A stretch of 64,000 nucleotides of DNA from Bacillota bacterium (lineage in GTDB: Bacteria; Bacillota; Clostridia; Lachnospirales; Lachnospiraceae), in contig JAEWIZ010000005.1 in NCBI GenBank assembly GCA_023386815.1, forward strand, positions 97,953-161,952, in the 5' to 3' direction. The number at the start of each line of letters is the position of its first letter. Position 1 is the first letter of the stretch. Shown one piece after another: positions 7,782-16,900 of this stretch. A program made the position numbers and the translations under genes. The notes beneath the pieces were generated by a model that saw only the letters and a program-made list of their open reading frames with translations, had not been told where the DNA came from and made no database searches.

Positions 7782-9069
7782 GAAACGAATTGGCTTTCAC
7801 AAACTCACTTGGAGTTATGCCGATTCGTTTTTTAAATATTCTGCTAAAATAATTCGGATCTTTATATCCTACCATAAAACACACTTCCTTTACCGTAAAG
7901 TCGGTAGTCGTAAGCAGCTCCTTTGCTTTTTTCACCCGCAGCATGGAGAGCCAGTCGATAAAATTAAATCCTGTTGTTTTCTTAATCAGCTTACTAAAAT
8001 ATTGTGGGCTAATATTTACTTGCTCAGCCATAGCCTCCAAGGAAATGTCGTCGGCATAATGATTCTCCAGGTATTCTCTGGTCGCTTTCACGATATGATT
8101 GGAGTAGTCAATGGAATTCTGAGGCTTAGTATAACTGGTTATAGCTACAAAGGTCTGATGTGCAAAGTCAATTAACTGATCATCATAGAAATCCATAAGC
8201 TGCTTGGAGATGTTCATAAAATCAAATGATTTTGTACTGGATTCACAATCAATATCAATAGCATTATTGGCTAACACCAAAAGCTCTAGGATCTTATTGC
8301 GTTTTATAGAGTCTCTCATAGGCCGTATAAACTCCATTAACAAACCAAAATAATCATAGGTTTTTGCCTTGCGCATTCGTATGGATTCTATTAAGTGCTT
8401 TTGGGTTAATAAATAATCAAACTGATTTGACTCTTGGTAATTCTTTAAGTCGGAATAAAATATAATAGGGTTAGTGTTGCTATAGGATATGGAAGCAAGG
8501 GCACTGGTAAAGGAAGGGTAGATGGAGGGTAGATTATGTATGCTACCAATTCCAGCAGTCACCTTTGCATGAAAATGCTCCTCCAGTAATGGAATTAATT
8601 CCTGACAAAGGGATAGACTTTGCTCCCGGTGTAAGTCTTCAGGCAGAAGCTCATCTAAACTGATTAAGAGACTGAGTCGATTGCTTAGCAACGGCCCGAG
8701 AATACAACTATAACTCGTGACCAGAGGATCAGTTGGCAGACTCATTTTATTTAAAAAAAATTCTTTTAAAAATTGGTGTAGTTCAAATTCATTTATTATC
8801 ATACTGCCAGCTCCAGCCTTTTTTGGCTCCGTCAATTCAAGAAGGATAAGATAGCCATAATCCTTTGAATGAAATAAGCTTTGAAAAGCAGACATTTCTA
8901 AAACGGAGAATCCACGAAAGAGCAGGGAAAAAACGAGATTTCTCTCAAGGAAAGTCTGAAGAAATCCCCCGGTATCGCCTTGATTTGAGGATAAGATATC
9001 CAGCTGTAGGCTTTTCCAAAAATCCCGATGTTCAAGAGACTGTTGATCTGTGTTATTCTGTGGGTTCAT
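7765..9069 (-). CDS. AraC-family transcriptional regulator
   Basis: A 434-residue DNA-binding regulator. The last ~100 residues are a standard AraC/XylS double helix-turn-helix domain (ISLEAMAEQVNISPQYFSKLIKK, then FTVKEVCFMVGYKDPNYFSRIFKK and TPSEF). The N-terminal ~300 residues resemble the poorly conserved GGDEF/PAS-like sensory portions of clostridial AraC-type response regulators, but no receiver domain or phospho-acceptor Asp motif is seen. I chose the start at 9069: read on the minus strand, a perfect GGAGGTGA site lies five bases upstream of that ATG, and the earlier in-frame ATG (9084) sits upstream of the site. Divergent from the subtilase gene, which it may regulate (inference). 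Confidence 0.9.
   Translation of the reverse strand: MNPQNNTDQQSLEHRDFWKSLQLDILSSNQGDTGGFLQTFLERNLVFSLLFRGFSVLEMSAFQSLFHSKDYGYLILLELTEPKKAGAGSMIINEFELHQFLKEFFLNKMSLPTDPLVTSYSCILGPLLSNRLSLLISLDELLPEDLHREQSLSLCQELIPLLEEHFHAKVTAGIGSIHNLPSIYPSFTSALASISYSNTNPIIFYSDLKNYQESNQFDYLLTQKHLIESIRMRKAKTYDYFGLLMEFIRPMRDSIKRNKILELLVLANNAIDIDCESSTKSFDFMNISKQLMDFYDDQLIDFAHQTFVAITSYTKPQNSIDYSNHIVKATREYLENHYADDISLEAMAEQVNISPQYFSKLIKKTTGFNFIDWLSMLRVKKAKELLTTTDFTVKEVCFMVGYKDPNYFSRIFKKRIGITPSEFVKANSFLNNKN
7783..7833 (+). terminator. Terminator-like hairpin inside the 3' end of the convergent gene
   Basis: AAACGAATTGGC (7783-7794) pairs with GCCGATTCGTTT (7819-7830, one G-U), and six T follow. It lies just after the plus-strand stop at 7781 but within the last codons of the minus-strand AraC-type gene. 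The loop is long (24 nt), so efficiency is uncertain. Confidence 0.6.
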
Positions 9070-9303
9070 CCTAGTCACCTCCATTTATCTATAATATAGA
9101 AGTTTTGATAGCACCATTGGAATAGCTATGATTAATTATAACATATTCTGACAAAAATTGCACTACCAAATTATGGGGAAGTAGTACTCGTAATTTAACT
9201 GTAATATATATTTTTTTATTTCGTAATATTATTGCCACAGATTTGCCAATACCGAGCGCTACCATAACTTACATAAGTAAATGCTCTAAAGTGGAGGTTT
9301 CAA

Positions 9304-11310
9304 ATGATGAAAAAGAAGAAGAATTCATATCAATTGCATAAATCTGTATTTATTCTGGCAGCAGTGGCAGTGATGTTTTTCGTTTTTTCATCGGAAAAGA
9401 CGGTCTACGCACAGAGTGGCATTAAGACATCAACCTTTGGATTTAGTAATGATCAATATTCCGATACCCAATGGTATATTAATAATCCTGGTAAATATAC
9501 AAAACTGACACCGATGGCAGCGCAAGAAGTTACATCCACGCAGGACATTGATATGGATGTGTTGGAAGCTTGGGAAGTAATGGCAAATGCTGGCTTAGGC
9601 GATAGAGAAGTTATCATAGCGGTTATTGACACAGGGGTAGATTATCAGCACCCGGATCTGGTAGATCATATGTGGATTAATGAGGGAGAAATACCGGATG
9701 ATAACATAGATAACGATAATAACGGGTATGTGGATGACATCTATGGCTGGGATTTTTATAACAACGATAATACGGTTTGCCACTATGTATATTCTGATAT
9801 CTACCGCAAAAATTTGGTGGACCCGAACGACAATGACAGTCATGGTACTCACGTTGCAGGTGTAATTGCTGCCACAATGAATAATGAAATAGGTATTGCG
9901 GGAATTGCATCAAATATAAATGTAAAAATCATGTCCCTGAAAATCAACGGTGGTAAGAATGGCACCGGTGATGTGGCTATGGCAGTAAAAGCAATTAAGT
10001 ATGCAACGATGATGGGGGCGGATATCTGTAACTTAAGCTGGGGAACCAAACAGGTTTATCCGGAACTGGAAGCGGCAATGAAAGAATCTAATATGTTATT
10101 TGTAGCTGCTGCAGGAAATGATGGTATCAATATCGATAACACCCCATTGTATCCGGCAAGCTTAGAACTGGATAATCTAATATCTGTAACCTTTATTGAT
10201 GCAGATGGAGATTTAACAGGATATTCTAACTTCGGTAAGAATTCAGTAGACATCGCAGCTCCTGGAAATGATGTTCTAAGTACAATTGTAGGAAGTTACA
10301 GTAATGCTAGTGGATCTTCCATGGCAGCGCCACAGGTCTCAGCGGTGGCAGCCTTACTATACGAGTTTGGTGATAAAATCTATGCCTCCAATGTGAAGGA
10401 TATTATTCTGAGCACCCTAAAAGAAATTAGTACTCTGAAAGAGGTGACTCAATACGGTGGTATACCAAGTTCTTACAAGGCTGTTGTGAAAGCAGGCAGT
10501 CTTCTTCAAGATAATCAGGCACCAACCCTATCCGTTACAACACAATATAATCAAGGTGATATGACGGTTTTGGTTGATGCGGTTGATGAAGGTGGATCTA
10601 AGCTTCGTGTCGTTAAATGGATGATTGGCCAAAAGGAACTTAAGGATTTCGGGAAAGGTACCGTTGGAACTACTGTAGTTAATAATCAAGTGAATGTGTC
10701 AAAGGCAGGAGTGTATACCTTTTATGCAGCTGATTATGCCGGTAATGAGATTGCTCAGATATATGAGGTCGCAGAAGATAATACTGCTCCCAAGATATCA
10801 GCAATGTTTACGGTAGCTGCGGATTATAAATCCAGAACAGTAACAGTCATTGCAAGTGATAGCCAAAGCGGCTTAAAGCGCGTGGAATTTATGGAAGGAA
10901 CCAGAACAGCCAAGGATTTCCTTCCAGCGGATGCTGGAACCGTACTTGAAATTTCACAGGGCAAGGGTAAGTTCTCAGTCAAAAAGGACGGAACCTATAC
11001 TATCTTTGCGGTGGATAATCGAGGAAATATGTCGGTTAAAAAAATAGTTGTTAAGACAACAAAGGCAACTAAAATAAAACTGAACGTTGTAAACAGAACG
11101 TTAGGACCGGGTGACACTATTACCCTACGGCCGATTCTCACACCAAGTGGAAGTACTGATATGATAACCTACGTCAGCTCGAATAAGAAGGTAGCAACAG
11201 TTTCTTCTACCGGAAAGGTGACAGCCTTAAAAGCAGGCAAGGCCTATATTACAGCCAGAACTGCCAGCGGACTTACGGTAAAATGTTTAATCACAGTGAA
11301 TAAAACCTAA
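9304..11310 (+). CDS. Secreted subtilisin-like serine protease (peptidase S8) with Ig-like C-terminal domains
   Basis: Extracellular endopeptidase of 668 residues. Signal peptide at residues 1-36 (MMKKKK.. hydrophobic core ..TVYA). Catalytic triad in family motifs: Asp109 (IAVIDTG), His180 (SHGTHVAG), Ser339 (GSSMAAP), with the oxyanion Asn in AAAGNDG. After residue ~400 come two repeat-like beta-sandwich segments (each with AVD/AAD..GN phrases) and a C-terminal Big_2-type Ig-like domain (about 590-668; VSSNKKVATVSSTGKVTALKAG), typical of cell-wall or polysaccharide-associated clostridial exoproteins. No sorting motif is seen. GTGGAGG precedes the ATG. Monocistronic, closed by a terminator. 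No prodomain of the I9 type is evident. Confidence 0.94.
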   Translation: MMKKKKNSYQLHKSVFILAAVAVMFFVFSSEKTVYAQSGIKTSTFGFSNDQYSDTQWYINNPGKYTKLTPMAAQEVTSTQDIDMDVLEAWEVMANAGLGDREVIIAVIDTGVDYQHPDLVDHMWINEGEIPDDNIDNDNNGYVDDIYGWDFYNNDNTVCHYVYSDIYRKNLVDPNDNDSHGTHVAGVIAATMNNEIGIAGIASNINVKIMSLKINGGKNGTGDVAMAVKAIKYATMMGADICNLSWGTKQVYPELEAAMKESNMLFVAAAGNDGINIDNTPLYPASLELDNLISVTFIDADGDLTGYSNFGKNSVDIAAPGNDVLSTIVGSYSNASGSSMAAPQVSAVAALLYEFGDKIYASNVKDIILSTLKEISTLKEVTQYGGIPSSYKAVVKAGSLLQDNQAPTLSVTTQYNQGDMTVLVDAVDEGGSKLRVVKWMIGQKELKDFGKGTVGTTVVNNQVNVSKAGVYTFYAADYAGNEIAQIYEVAEDNTAPKISAMFTVAADYKSRTVTVIASDSQSGLKRVEFMEGTRTAKDFLPADAGTVLEISQGKGKFSVKKDGTYTIFAVDNRGNMSVKKIVVKTTKATKIKLNVVNRTLGPGDTITLRPILTPSGSTDMITYVSSNKKVATVSSTGKVTALKAGKAYITARTASGLTVKCLITVNKT

Positions 11311-11314
11311 AAAA

Positions 11315-11361
11315 TAACGCAATTGCAATTGGGCCTAGGCCTACAGCAGTTGCGTTTTATT
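11315..11361 (+). terminator. Terminator after the subtilase gene
   Basis: AACGCAATTGC (11316-11326) pairs with GCAGTTGCGTT (11346-11356); the loop contains the palindrome GGCCTAGGCC, and TTTTATTTT follows. Confidence 0.85.
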
Positions 11362-11410
11362 TTGCCTTTAACTAAGGCTTAAAAAGAAATATGTTTCTCA
11401 AGTAACCTGA

Positions 11411-11439
11411 TTGTTATATGGAGAAAAATAGATTATAAT
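11411..11439 (+). promoter_or_regulatory. Promoter of the solute-binding protein-GGDEF operon
   Basis: TTGTTA (11411-11416), a 17-bp spacer, and a consensus TATAAT (11434-11439), about 50 bp before the lipoprotein ATG. Confidence 0.65.
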
Positions 11440-11493
11440 GGAATTTATTGAAGAATAATGTAACTCTTGCAACAAAATAAGGAGATTGTACAA

Positions 11494-12912
11494 ATGAAAA
11501 ATAGATTAATAACCGTACTTGTAGGTATCTTGTGCCTGTCGATGGCGTCTTGTAATAAAATTCCAACGCAGAATAAAGCGTTAGATCCGGATGATCCAAT
11601 TACAGTAACAGTATGGGACTACTACAACGGAACGGTGAAGGATAGGTTTGATGAACTGGTTCTGGAATTTAATGATACGATTGGTACTGAGAAAGGGATT
11701 GTAGTAGAGGCACAGAGTTATGGTGATGTTAATGAGCTGGCAGATGCATTATTTTCATCGGCTAGCAAAGAGATTGGGTCACTACCCATGCCCGACGTAT
11801 TTGCTGCTTATCCGGATAATGTTTTTCGTGTGAATCAGATTACAGAAATGGTTAATTTAAGAGATTATTTTTCGGAGGAAGAGCTGGGAGAAATTAGACC
11901 GGAATTTTTAGAGGAAGGAATTTTTGGAGAAGATCAGGAGCTAAAGATTCTTCCCATTGCAAAATCAACAGAAAACCTTTATTTGAACAAAACCTTCTGG
12001 GATGACTTTGCAAACGAATCAGGCGCTACCCTTGATCGTCTGACGACTTGGGAAGGTCTTGTGAAAACTGCTGAAGAATATTATGAGTATACGGGTAAGG
12101 CTTTCTTTGGAATAGATGCCACCGCGAATTTTATGCTAATCTCAGCCATGTCGCTTGGAGAAGAGATCTACAGTTATCAGGGAGATCAAGGCATATTAAA
12201 TCTAAGTGAGGAGACAGCGTATAGAATATGGAGTAATTATTATATTCCATATATCAAAGGCTATTATGCAAAGATAGGCAGATTTAGTTCTGATGATGCC
12301 AAAATCGGACAGATCGCGGCATATACCGGTTCAACAGCCGGTGCTTCCTATTTTCCTCAGGAAGTTACCGAGGGCGATGTGTCGATTCCTATTGAAGTGA
12401 TTACACTCCCATATCCATATTATGAAGGCGGTAAGCCTTTTGCAGTTCAGCAGGGAGCAGGAATGTGTATTACGAGAAGTGATGATGCCCATGAATATGC
12501 AGCATCCGTATTTTTGAAATGGTTTATTGATACTCCCCAAAATATTGACTTTGCGGTATCCACTGGCTATCTGCCTGTTAAATCGCAGAATCTTAAGTCA
12601 GATACAATTCTATCAAGAGTAGCTGGGGATAGCCTGGCTAACAAAGCAGTCCAGAAATCCATCGCTACGACCATGGAGATGTTTGAAAATTATACACTCT
12701 ATGGCAATAAGCCGTTTCAAGGAAGCTATGAAGCAAGAAGCATACTAGAAAAGAATATTTTCGATAAGGTAAAAGGTGATTTGAAATTATTAAAGGAAAG
12801 AGTTGATAACGGTGAAGATAGGAATACAGTAGTTAACGAATTGATATCCAAGGAACAATTTTTAAATTGGTATCAGGATTTTACGAAGGACATAAATACT
12901 ACATTAGAATAA
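11494..12912 (+). CDS. Extracellular solute-binding lipoprotein (family 1)
   Basis: A 472-residue lipoprotein. The first 20 residues form a lipoprotein signal peptide ending in LSMASC, with Cys20 as the lipidated residue. The mature part is that of ABC-type sugar-binding proteins (ITVTVWDYYNG.., later GAGMCITRSDDAHEYAASVFLKWF, the conserved C-terminal helix region). Function would be ligand capture at the outer face of the membrane. No ABC permease or ATPase is nearby; instead it is 22 bp upstream of a membrane GGDEF protein, suggesting that it acts as a sensor subunit rather than a transport subunit (inference). AAGGAG lies about ten bases before ATG 11494; a TTG 27 bases upstream has no site. 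Confidence 0.88.
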   Translation: MKNRLITVLVGILCLSMASCNKIPTQNKALDPDDPITVTVWDYYNGTVKDRFDELVLEFNDTIGTEKGIVVEAQSYGDVNELADALFSSASKEIGSLPMPDVFAAYPDNVFRVNQITEMVNLRDYFSEEELGEIRPEFLEEGIFGEDQELKILPIAKSTENLYLNKTFWDDFANESGATLDRLTTWEGLVKTAEEYYEYTGKAFFGIDATANFMLISAMSLGEEIYSYQGDQGILNLSEETAYRIWSNYYIPYIKGYYAKIGRFSSDDAKIGQIAAYTGSTAGASYFPQEVTEGDVSIPIEVITLPYPYYEGGKPFAVQQGAGMCITRSDDAHEYAASVFLKWFIDTPQNIDFAVSTGYLPVKSQNLKSDTILSRVAGDSLANKAVQKSIATTMEMFENYTLYGNKPFQGSYEARSILEKNIFDKVKGDLKLLKERVDNGEDRNTVVNELISKEQFLNWYQDFTKDINTTLE

Positions 12913-12934
12913 AAGATAAAAGATAAAGGAGAAA

Positions 12935-15034
12935 ATGAAATTCTTGAGGTTTAATAAAAGATCAATTGCATTTAAACTGTTATCTCTGATTATCGTCATA
13001 GTATTAGGACAGGGTACCCTGTTATCCTTTTTTCTGATCTTTGGGGGCGTAATTAATCAAGCAGAGAAGAATGCTTATTCTTCCTTTGCAGAGAAGGTCA
13101 GGAACCGAAGAGATTATTTACAGAAAGAAATGAGTTATAAATGGATTAATATGGATCCCTATCTTGAGCTGATTTCAGATCTATATAGTCCGGGGATAGA
13201 GCCGGATCATTTTTTTGAAGATATCAGTACCACCCTAGTATCTGCTCTTCGAACTACCCAGACCACCGGAATATTTCTTATTATGAATAGTGATAAGGAG
13301 GAAAATCCAGCTGTTTATATCCGTGATTATGACCCGGTATTAAACGATTATAATAATCGGGATTTGTATTTGGTCTATGGGCCTTCAGAATTTGCCCATA
13401 AATTGCAGATACCCCTGGATCAAACCTGGAGATATAAGTTAAACCTATCAGATATACCTTCGGATTTTTATGAGAAACCCTTAAGTAAGGCTGCGTTGTC
13501 TACAGAATCAAAGCTGTTGGGATATTGGAGCCTTCCTTTTCAGCTATCCTCTCAGGATATCAGAATTATTACATATACAATGCCCCTATTTGATAACAAT
13601 AATAAGGTGATCGGCGTAATCGGAATAGAAATATCGGAACAATATTTGAAAAAGTATTTACCAGCAACGGATCTACAGACGAAGGATTCCTATGGATACA
13701 TGCTGGGTTATGATTCACCAGACAGTAATGGAATTCAAGCAATCCTATTAACAAAAGCAATCCAACGCAGAATTGTTACGGAGGGTGAGAATCTTAAAGT
13801 AACCTCAGTGGATTCGGACAATTCCATTTCCCTGCTTCGAAATAATAATATTAAGGGAAAGATATATATGTCTGTTGAAGGTATGGGGTTATATGCAAAC
13901 CATACACCATTTGAGCAAAACCAATGGTACATCATTGGCTTAATACATGAGAATCAGCTGCTTAGTTATGTAAACAAAATAAGATCTATTCTAATCATAT
14001 CCCTTACGCTATCTGCAATTACAGGAATCGGATTCGGTTATCTCGTAAGTAGAAGCTTTACGCGTCCGATTATTGAGGTAGCAGAAAAGGTAAAGAGTTC
14101 TGATAAAATGAAAGGAATTCATCTGGAGGAGACGGGATTACTGGAATTAGATGAATTATCAAAAGAAGTGGAATTTTACAGTAATATGCTGGTGGAGACA
14201 TCAGGTAAAATATCACGGATTATGGATATGGTAGGATTTCCATTAGGAGTATTTGAATACTCGGAGGATAAGGATACCGTGTTTGTAACTGATCAGGTTG
14301 CAAGATTATTGGAAATGGATGCTGTTAAGACTAAGGAGATATTGAATCACAAAAGTAGTTTTGTAAAAAAGATGAATGAGCTTCTAAGCCATCCTGAGGA
14401 AGAGGAAGATGACATTTATTATAGTGAAGAGATTGCTGATAAGTGGTTAAAAATCCGATATATACAAAAGGATAGAATAACCATCGGCGTTATAATGGAT
14501 GCCTCTGAGGAGATGAAGGAAAAGAAGAAAATTCTAAATGACAGAGACATTGATCCCCTTACCGGTATTTATAATAGGAAAGCAATGCAGCAACGTATGG
14601 AAGAAGTTCTAGCCAGGAGAGATCCCCAACGGATATCTGCATTACTTATGTTCGATCTGGACAATCTTAAAGTAATTAATGATACCTATGGCCATAAATG
14701 GGGAGATATCTATATTAATCATGTAGTAAAGCATTTGACTGAAATTAATAAGGAATCGCAGATTCTTGGAAGGCGCTCCGGTGATGAATTTACGTTGCTT
14801 ATCTATGATCAGGAATCTAAAGAAGCCGTCAGAGAAGATATAGATAAATTCTTTCAGAAGCTGGAGAAAGATTTACTTACGTTTCCAGATGGCGTTGCCA
14901 AATCAGCGAAAATATCAGCTGGCATGGCTTGGGTTGAGGAAGCTTGCAGTTTTGAAGAATATCTGCAAAAGGCAGATGAGTTGCTATATCATTCAAAAAA
15001 GAATTTAAAAGGGTATTATTCGGAAGGTAAGTAA
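12935..15034 (+). CDS. Membrane sensor diguanylate cyclase (Cache-like, HAMP, GGDEF)
   Basis: A 699-residue membrane signalling protein predicted to make c-di-GMP. Transmembrane helix 1 lies at about residues 13-38 and helix 2 at about 345-372; the ~300 residues between them look like an extracytoplasmic double-Cache sensor. A HAMP segment (SRSFTRPIIEVAEKVK) and a linker follow, then a GGDEF domain from about residue 545 (DPLTGIYNRKAM; FDLDNLKVINDTYGH). The signature is S615-GDEF, a variant with Ser at the first position, and no RxxD inhibitory site is seen five residues before it. Variants of this kind can be active in other bacteria. No EAL domain. It forms an operon with the upstream binding protein. 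Confidence 0.9.
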   Translation: MKFLRFNKRSIAFKLLSLIIVIVLGQGTLLSFFLIFGGVINQAEKNAYSSFAEKVRNRRDYLQKEMSYKWINMDPYLELISDLYSPGIEPDHFFEDISTTLVSALRTTQTTGIFLIMNSDKEENPAVYIRDYDPVLNDYNNRDLYLVYGPSEFAHKLQIPLDQTWRYKLNLSDIPSDFYEKPLSKAALSTESKLLGYWSLPFQLSSQDIRIITYTMPLFDNNNKVIGVIGIEISEQYLKKYLPATDLQTKDSYGYMLGYDSPDSNGIQAILLTKAIQRRIVTEGENLKVTSVDSDNSISLLRNNNIKGKIYMSVEGMGLYANHTPFEQNQWYIIGLIHENQLLSYVNKIRSILIISLTLSAITGIGFGYLVSRSFTRPIIEVAEKVKSSDKMKGIHLEETGLLELDELSKEVEFYSNMLVETSGKISRIMDMVGFPLGVFEYSEDKDTVFVTDQVARLLEMDAVKTKEILNHKSSFVKKMNELLSHPEEEEDDIYYSEEIADKWLKIRYIQKDRITIGVIMDASEEMKEKKKILNDRDIDPLTGIYNRKAMQQRMEEVLARRDPQRISALLMFDLDNLKVINDTYGHKWGDIYINHVVKHLTEINKESQILGRRSGDEFTLLIYDQESKEAVREDIDKFFQKLEKDLLTFPDGVAKSAKISAGMAWVEEACSFEEYLQKADELLYHSKKNLKGYYSEGK

Positions 15035-15036
15035 AT

Positions 15037-15075
15037 AAGATTTGGGCTGTTGCATAAAGCAGCAGCCTTAATCTT
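15037..15075 (+). terminator. Terminator-like hairpin after the GGDEF gene
   Basis: AAGATT..GGCTGTTGC pairs with GCAGCAGCC..AATCTT around an ATAAA loop. The T-rich tail is weak, so it may be only partly effective. Confidence 0.6.
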
Positions 15076-15182
15076 AAGTCTGTATCGATCTCCAGGTCAC
15101 AGGCATTTGATATAAAAATTCTTGCATATAGTTCTATCAGGATCAAATATAATTAACTGATGTGCATTAAATAAAAAATATG

Positions 15183-15211
15183 TTGACGTATTTACATGTC
15201 TATGTTATATT
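15183..15211 (+). promoter_or_regulatory. Promoter of the rpmG-secE-nusG(-rplKA) operon
   Basis: TTGACG (15183-15188), a 17-bp spacer, and TATATT (15206-15211). It lies 110 bp before rpmG; the leader between contains AGGC, a nine-T run and GCCT, which could form a T-looped hairpin. Confidence 0.8.
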
Positions 15212-15321
15212 AAGGAAGCGAGAAAAGAGGCTTTTTTTTTATGCCTAAAAAACGGGTTTAATAGAAGAGTCGGTAGCGATTAATGCGACCCTGCGCAACA
15301 AAGAAATCGGAGGTGGATATT

Positions 15322-15471
15322 GTGCGCGTAAAAATCACACTGGCATGTACTGATTGCAAACAACGCAATTACAACATGACAAAAGAAAAAAAGACACATC
15401 CAGACAGAATGGAAACAAAGAAGTATTGTAAGTTCTGCAGATCCCACACATTGCACAAAGAGACGAAATAA
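15322..15471 (+). CDS. rpmG: 50S ribosomal protein L33
   Basis: A 49-residue large-subunit protein. Starts at GTG 15322 (MRVKITLACTDCKQRNY), nine bases after the GGAGG of GGAGGTGG (15309-15316); the frame is open further upstream, but no site supports an earlier start. It is the zinc-binding (C+) form: CTDC and CKFC pairs. It heads the secE-nusG operon, as in many Firmicutes; secE begins 24 bp later. Confidence 0.96.
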   Translation: MRVKITLACTDCKQRNYNMTKEKKTHPDRMETKKYCKFCRSHTLHKETK

Positions 15472-15495
15472 TTATTCAGAAAGGAATTGGAAGAC

Positions 15496-15714
15496 ATGGG
15501 CGAAACGACTAATACGACTAATGCTACAACAGAAAAAGCTCCAAAGAAAAGCTGGTTCAAGGGAATTAAGTCTGAGTTCAAGAAGATTATTTGGCCGGAC
15601 AAAGAATACCTTGGAAAACAGGCAATTGCTGTATTATCAGTTACCATTGTTTTGGGAATAGTTATTTACGTGCTGGACTATGCAATCGAACTCGGTTTAG
15701 GATTCTTATTATAG
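15496..15714 (+). CDS. secE: Protein translocase subunit SecE
   Basis: Small essential subunit of the SecYEG channel, 72 residues, with a single C-terminal transmembrane helix (about residues 42-66) and the conserved amphipathic segment KGIKSEFKKIIWPDKE just before it. The N terminus is Thr/Asn-rich. ATG 15496 is chosen; AAGGA lies ten bases upstream, while the in-frame TTG 15487 would overlap that site. Followed 15 bp later by nusG, the standard pairing. Confidence 0.96.
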   Translation: MGETTNTTNATTEKAPKKSWFKGIKSEFKKIIWPDKEYLGKQAIAVLSVTIVLGIVIYVLDYAIELGLGFLL

Positions 15715-15729
15715 GATAAGGGTGAGGAT

Positions 15730-16251
15730 ATGTCAGAAGCAAATTGGTACGTTGTTCACACCTATTCGGGGTATGAGAACAAAGTAAAAGCGAACATCGA
15801 AAAGACAATCGAAAACAGAAAGCTTCAAGATCAGATCTTAGAAGTATCTGTTCCGATGCAAGACGTCATTGAAATGAAAAACGGCGTTAAGAAACGTGTA
15901 CAAAAGAAGATGTTCCCGGGTTATGTATTACTCCATATGGTTATGAATGATGACGTATGGTATGTAGTTCGTAATACCAGAGGAGTAACAGGCTTCGTTG
16001 GACCCGATTCCAAACAGCCGGTTCCATTGACTGAAGCAGAAATGCACAGCATGGGAATCAAGAATGATGAAGTCTCTGTTGGTTTTGAGATTGGTGATAC
16101 CGTTACAGTTATCTCTGGAGTTTGGGAGAATACTACTGGTGTTATCAAACAAATCAACTTACACAAGCAAATCGTTACAATCAGCGTGGATATGTTTGGT
16201 CGTGAAACGCCGGTTGAGATCGGATTTAGCGAAATCAAGGTTCGCAATTAA
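15730..16251 (+). CDS. nusG: Transcription termination/antitermination factor NusG
   Basis: A 173-residue elongation factor that binds RNA polymerase and modulates pausing and termination. N-terminal NGN domain (WYVVHTYSGYENKVKANIEK; PGYVLLHMVMNDDVWYVVRNT) and a C-terminal KOW domain (about residues 120-173; GDTVTVISGVWENTTGVIKQI). Length is usual. GGGTGAGG precedes the ATG. Followed by a 173-bp structured leader before rplK. Confidence 0.97.
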   Translation: MSEANWYVVHTYSGYENKVKANIEKTIENRKLQDQILEVSVPMQDVIEMKNGVKKRVQKKMFPGYVLLHMVMNDDVWYVVRNTRGVTGFVGPDSKQPVPLTEAEMHSMGIKNDEVSVGFEIGDTVTVISGVWENTTGVIKQINLHKQIVTISVDMFGRETPVEIGFSEIKVRN

Positions 16252-16424
16252 TGCGAGGCAGGATAATTCACGGCAGATGAGTCGGTATACGGATTCATTA
16301 TGCGGATCATCAAGTTATCTTGTATAGGACACCGTGCATGCAATGGAAAAAGTATGTAACTTACGGTTAGTTACGTGGGAGGGAGATTCCCGCAAACACC
16401 ACATTTATCAGGAGGTATGCTATC
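16252..16424 (+). promoter_or_regulatory. Structured leader of rplK (possible L1-type control site)
   Basis: No ORF is supported here. Two hairpins are visible: GTAAC (16356)..GTTAC (to 16374), and GTGGGA (16375-16380)/TCCCGC (16388-16393). The motif ACGTGGGAGG occurs here and again upstream of rplA. L11-L1 operons are commonly autoregulated by L1 binding the mRNA; that this is the site is inference. A clear RBS (CAGGAGG) precedes rplK. Confidence 0.45.
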
Positions 16425-16850
16425 ATGGCAAAAAAAGTAACAGGTTATATTAAATTACAGATCCCAGCTGGCAAGGCTACTCCAGCTCCACCAGTAGGAC
16501 CTGCACTCGGACAACATGGCGTAAACATTGTTCAGTTTACAAAGGAATTTAACGCAAGAACAGCAGATCAAGACGGAATTATCACACCAGTAGTTATTAC
16601 CGTATACGCAGATAGAAGCTTCAGCTTCGTAACAAAGACTCCTCCGGCAGCAGTTTTGATCAAAAAAGAACTTAATCTAAAGTCCGGTTCCGCTGTGCCT
16701 AACAAGACAAAGGTTGCTAAAATTACAACAGCACAGATCAGAAAAATCGCAGAGTTAAAGATGCCAGACTTAAATGCAGCAACTGTTGAAGCAGCTATGA
16801 GCATGGTTGCTGGTACTGCAAGAAGTATGGGCGTTTCTGTAGTTGACTAA
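16425..16850 (+). CDS. rplK: 50S ribosomal protein L11
   Basis: A 141-residue protein of the GTPase-associated centre. Typical opening KKVTGYIKLQIPAGKATPAPPVGPALGQHG and the C-terminal rRNA-binding domain (MPDLNAATVEAAMSMVAGTARSMG). AGGAGG precedes the ATG. Separated from rplA by a 223-bp spacer full of hairpins. Confidence 0.98.
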   Translation: MAKKVTGYIKLQIPAGKATPAPPVGPALGQHGVNIVQFTKEFNARTADQDGIITPVVITVYADRSFSFVTKTPPAAVLIKKELNLKSGSAVPNKTKVAKITTAQIRKIAELKMPDLNAATVEAAMSMVAGTARSMGVSVVD

Positions 16851-16900
16851 TATGAATAAGACAGCGTGGTTGAAAGATATCATGCGATTTAGAATCTAAT

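Noticed and set aside
7753..8175. 140-codon plus-strand frame
   Set aside because: Lies entirely opposite the HTH-coding end of the AraC-type gene; no start signal; a shadow frame.
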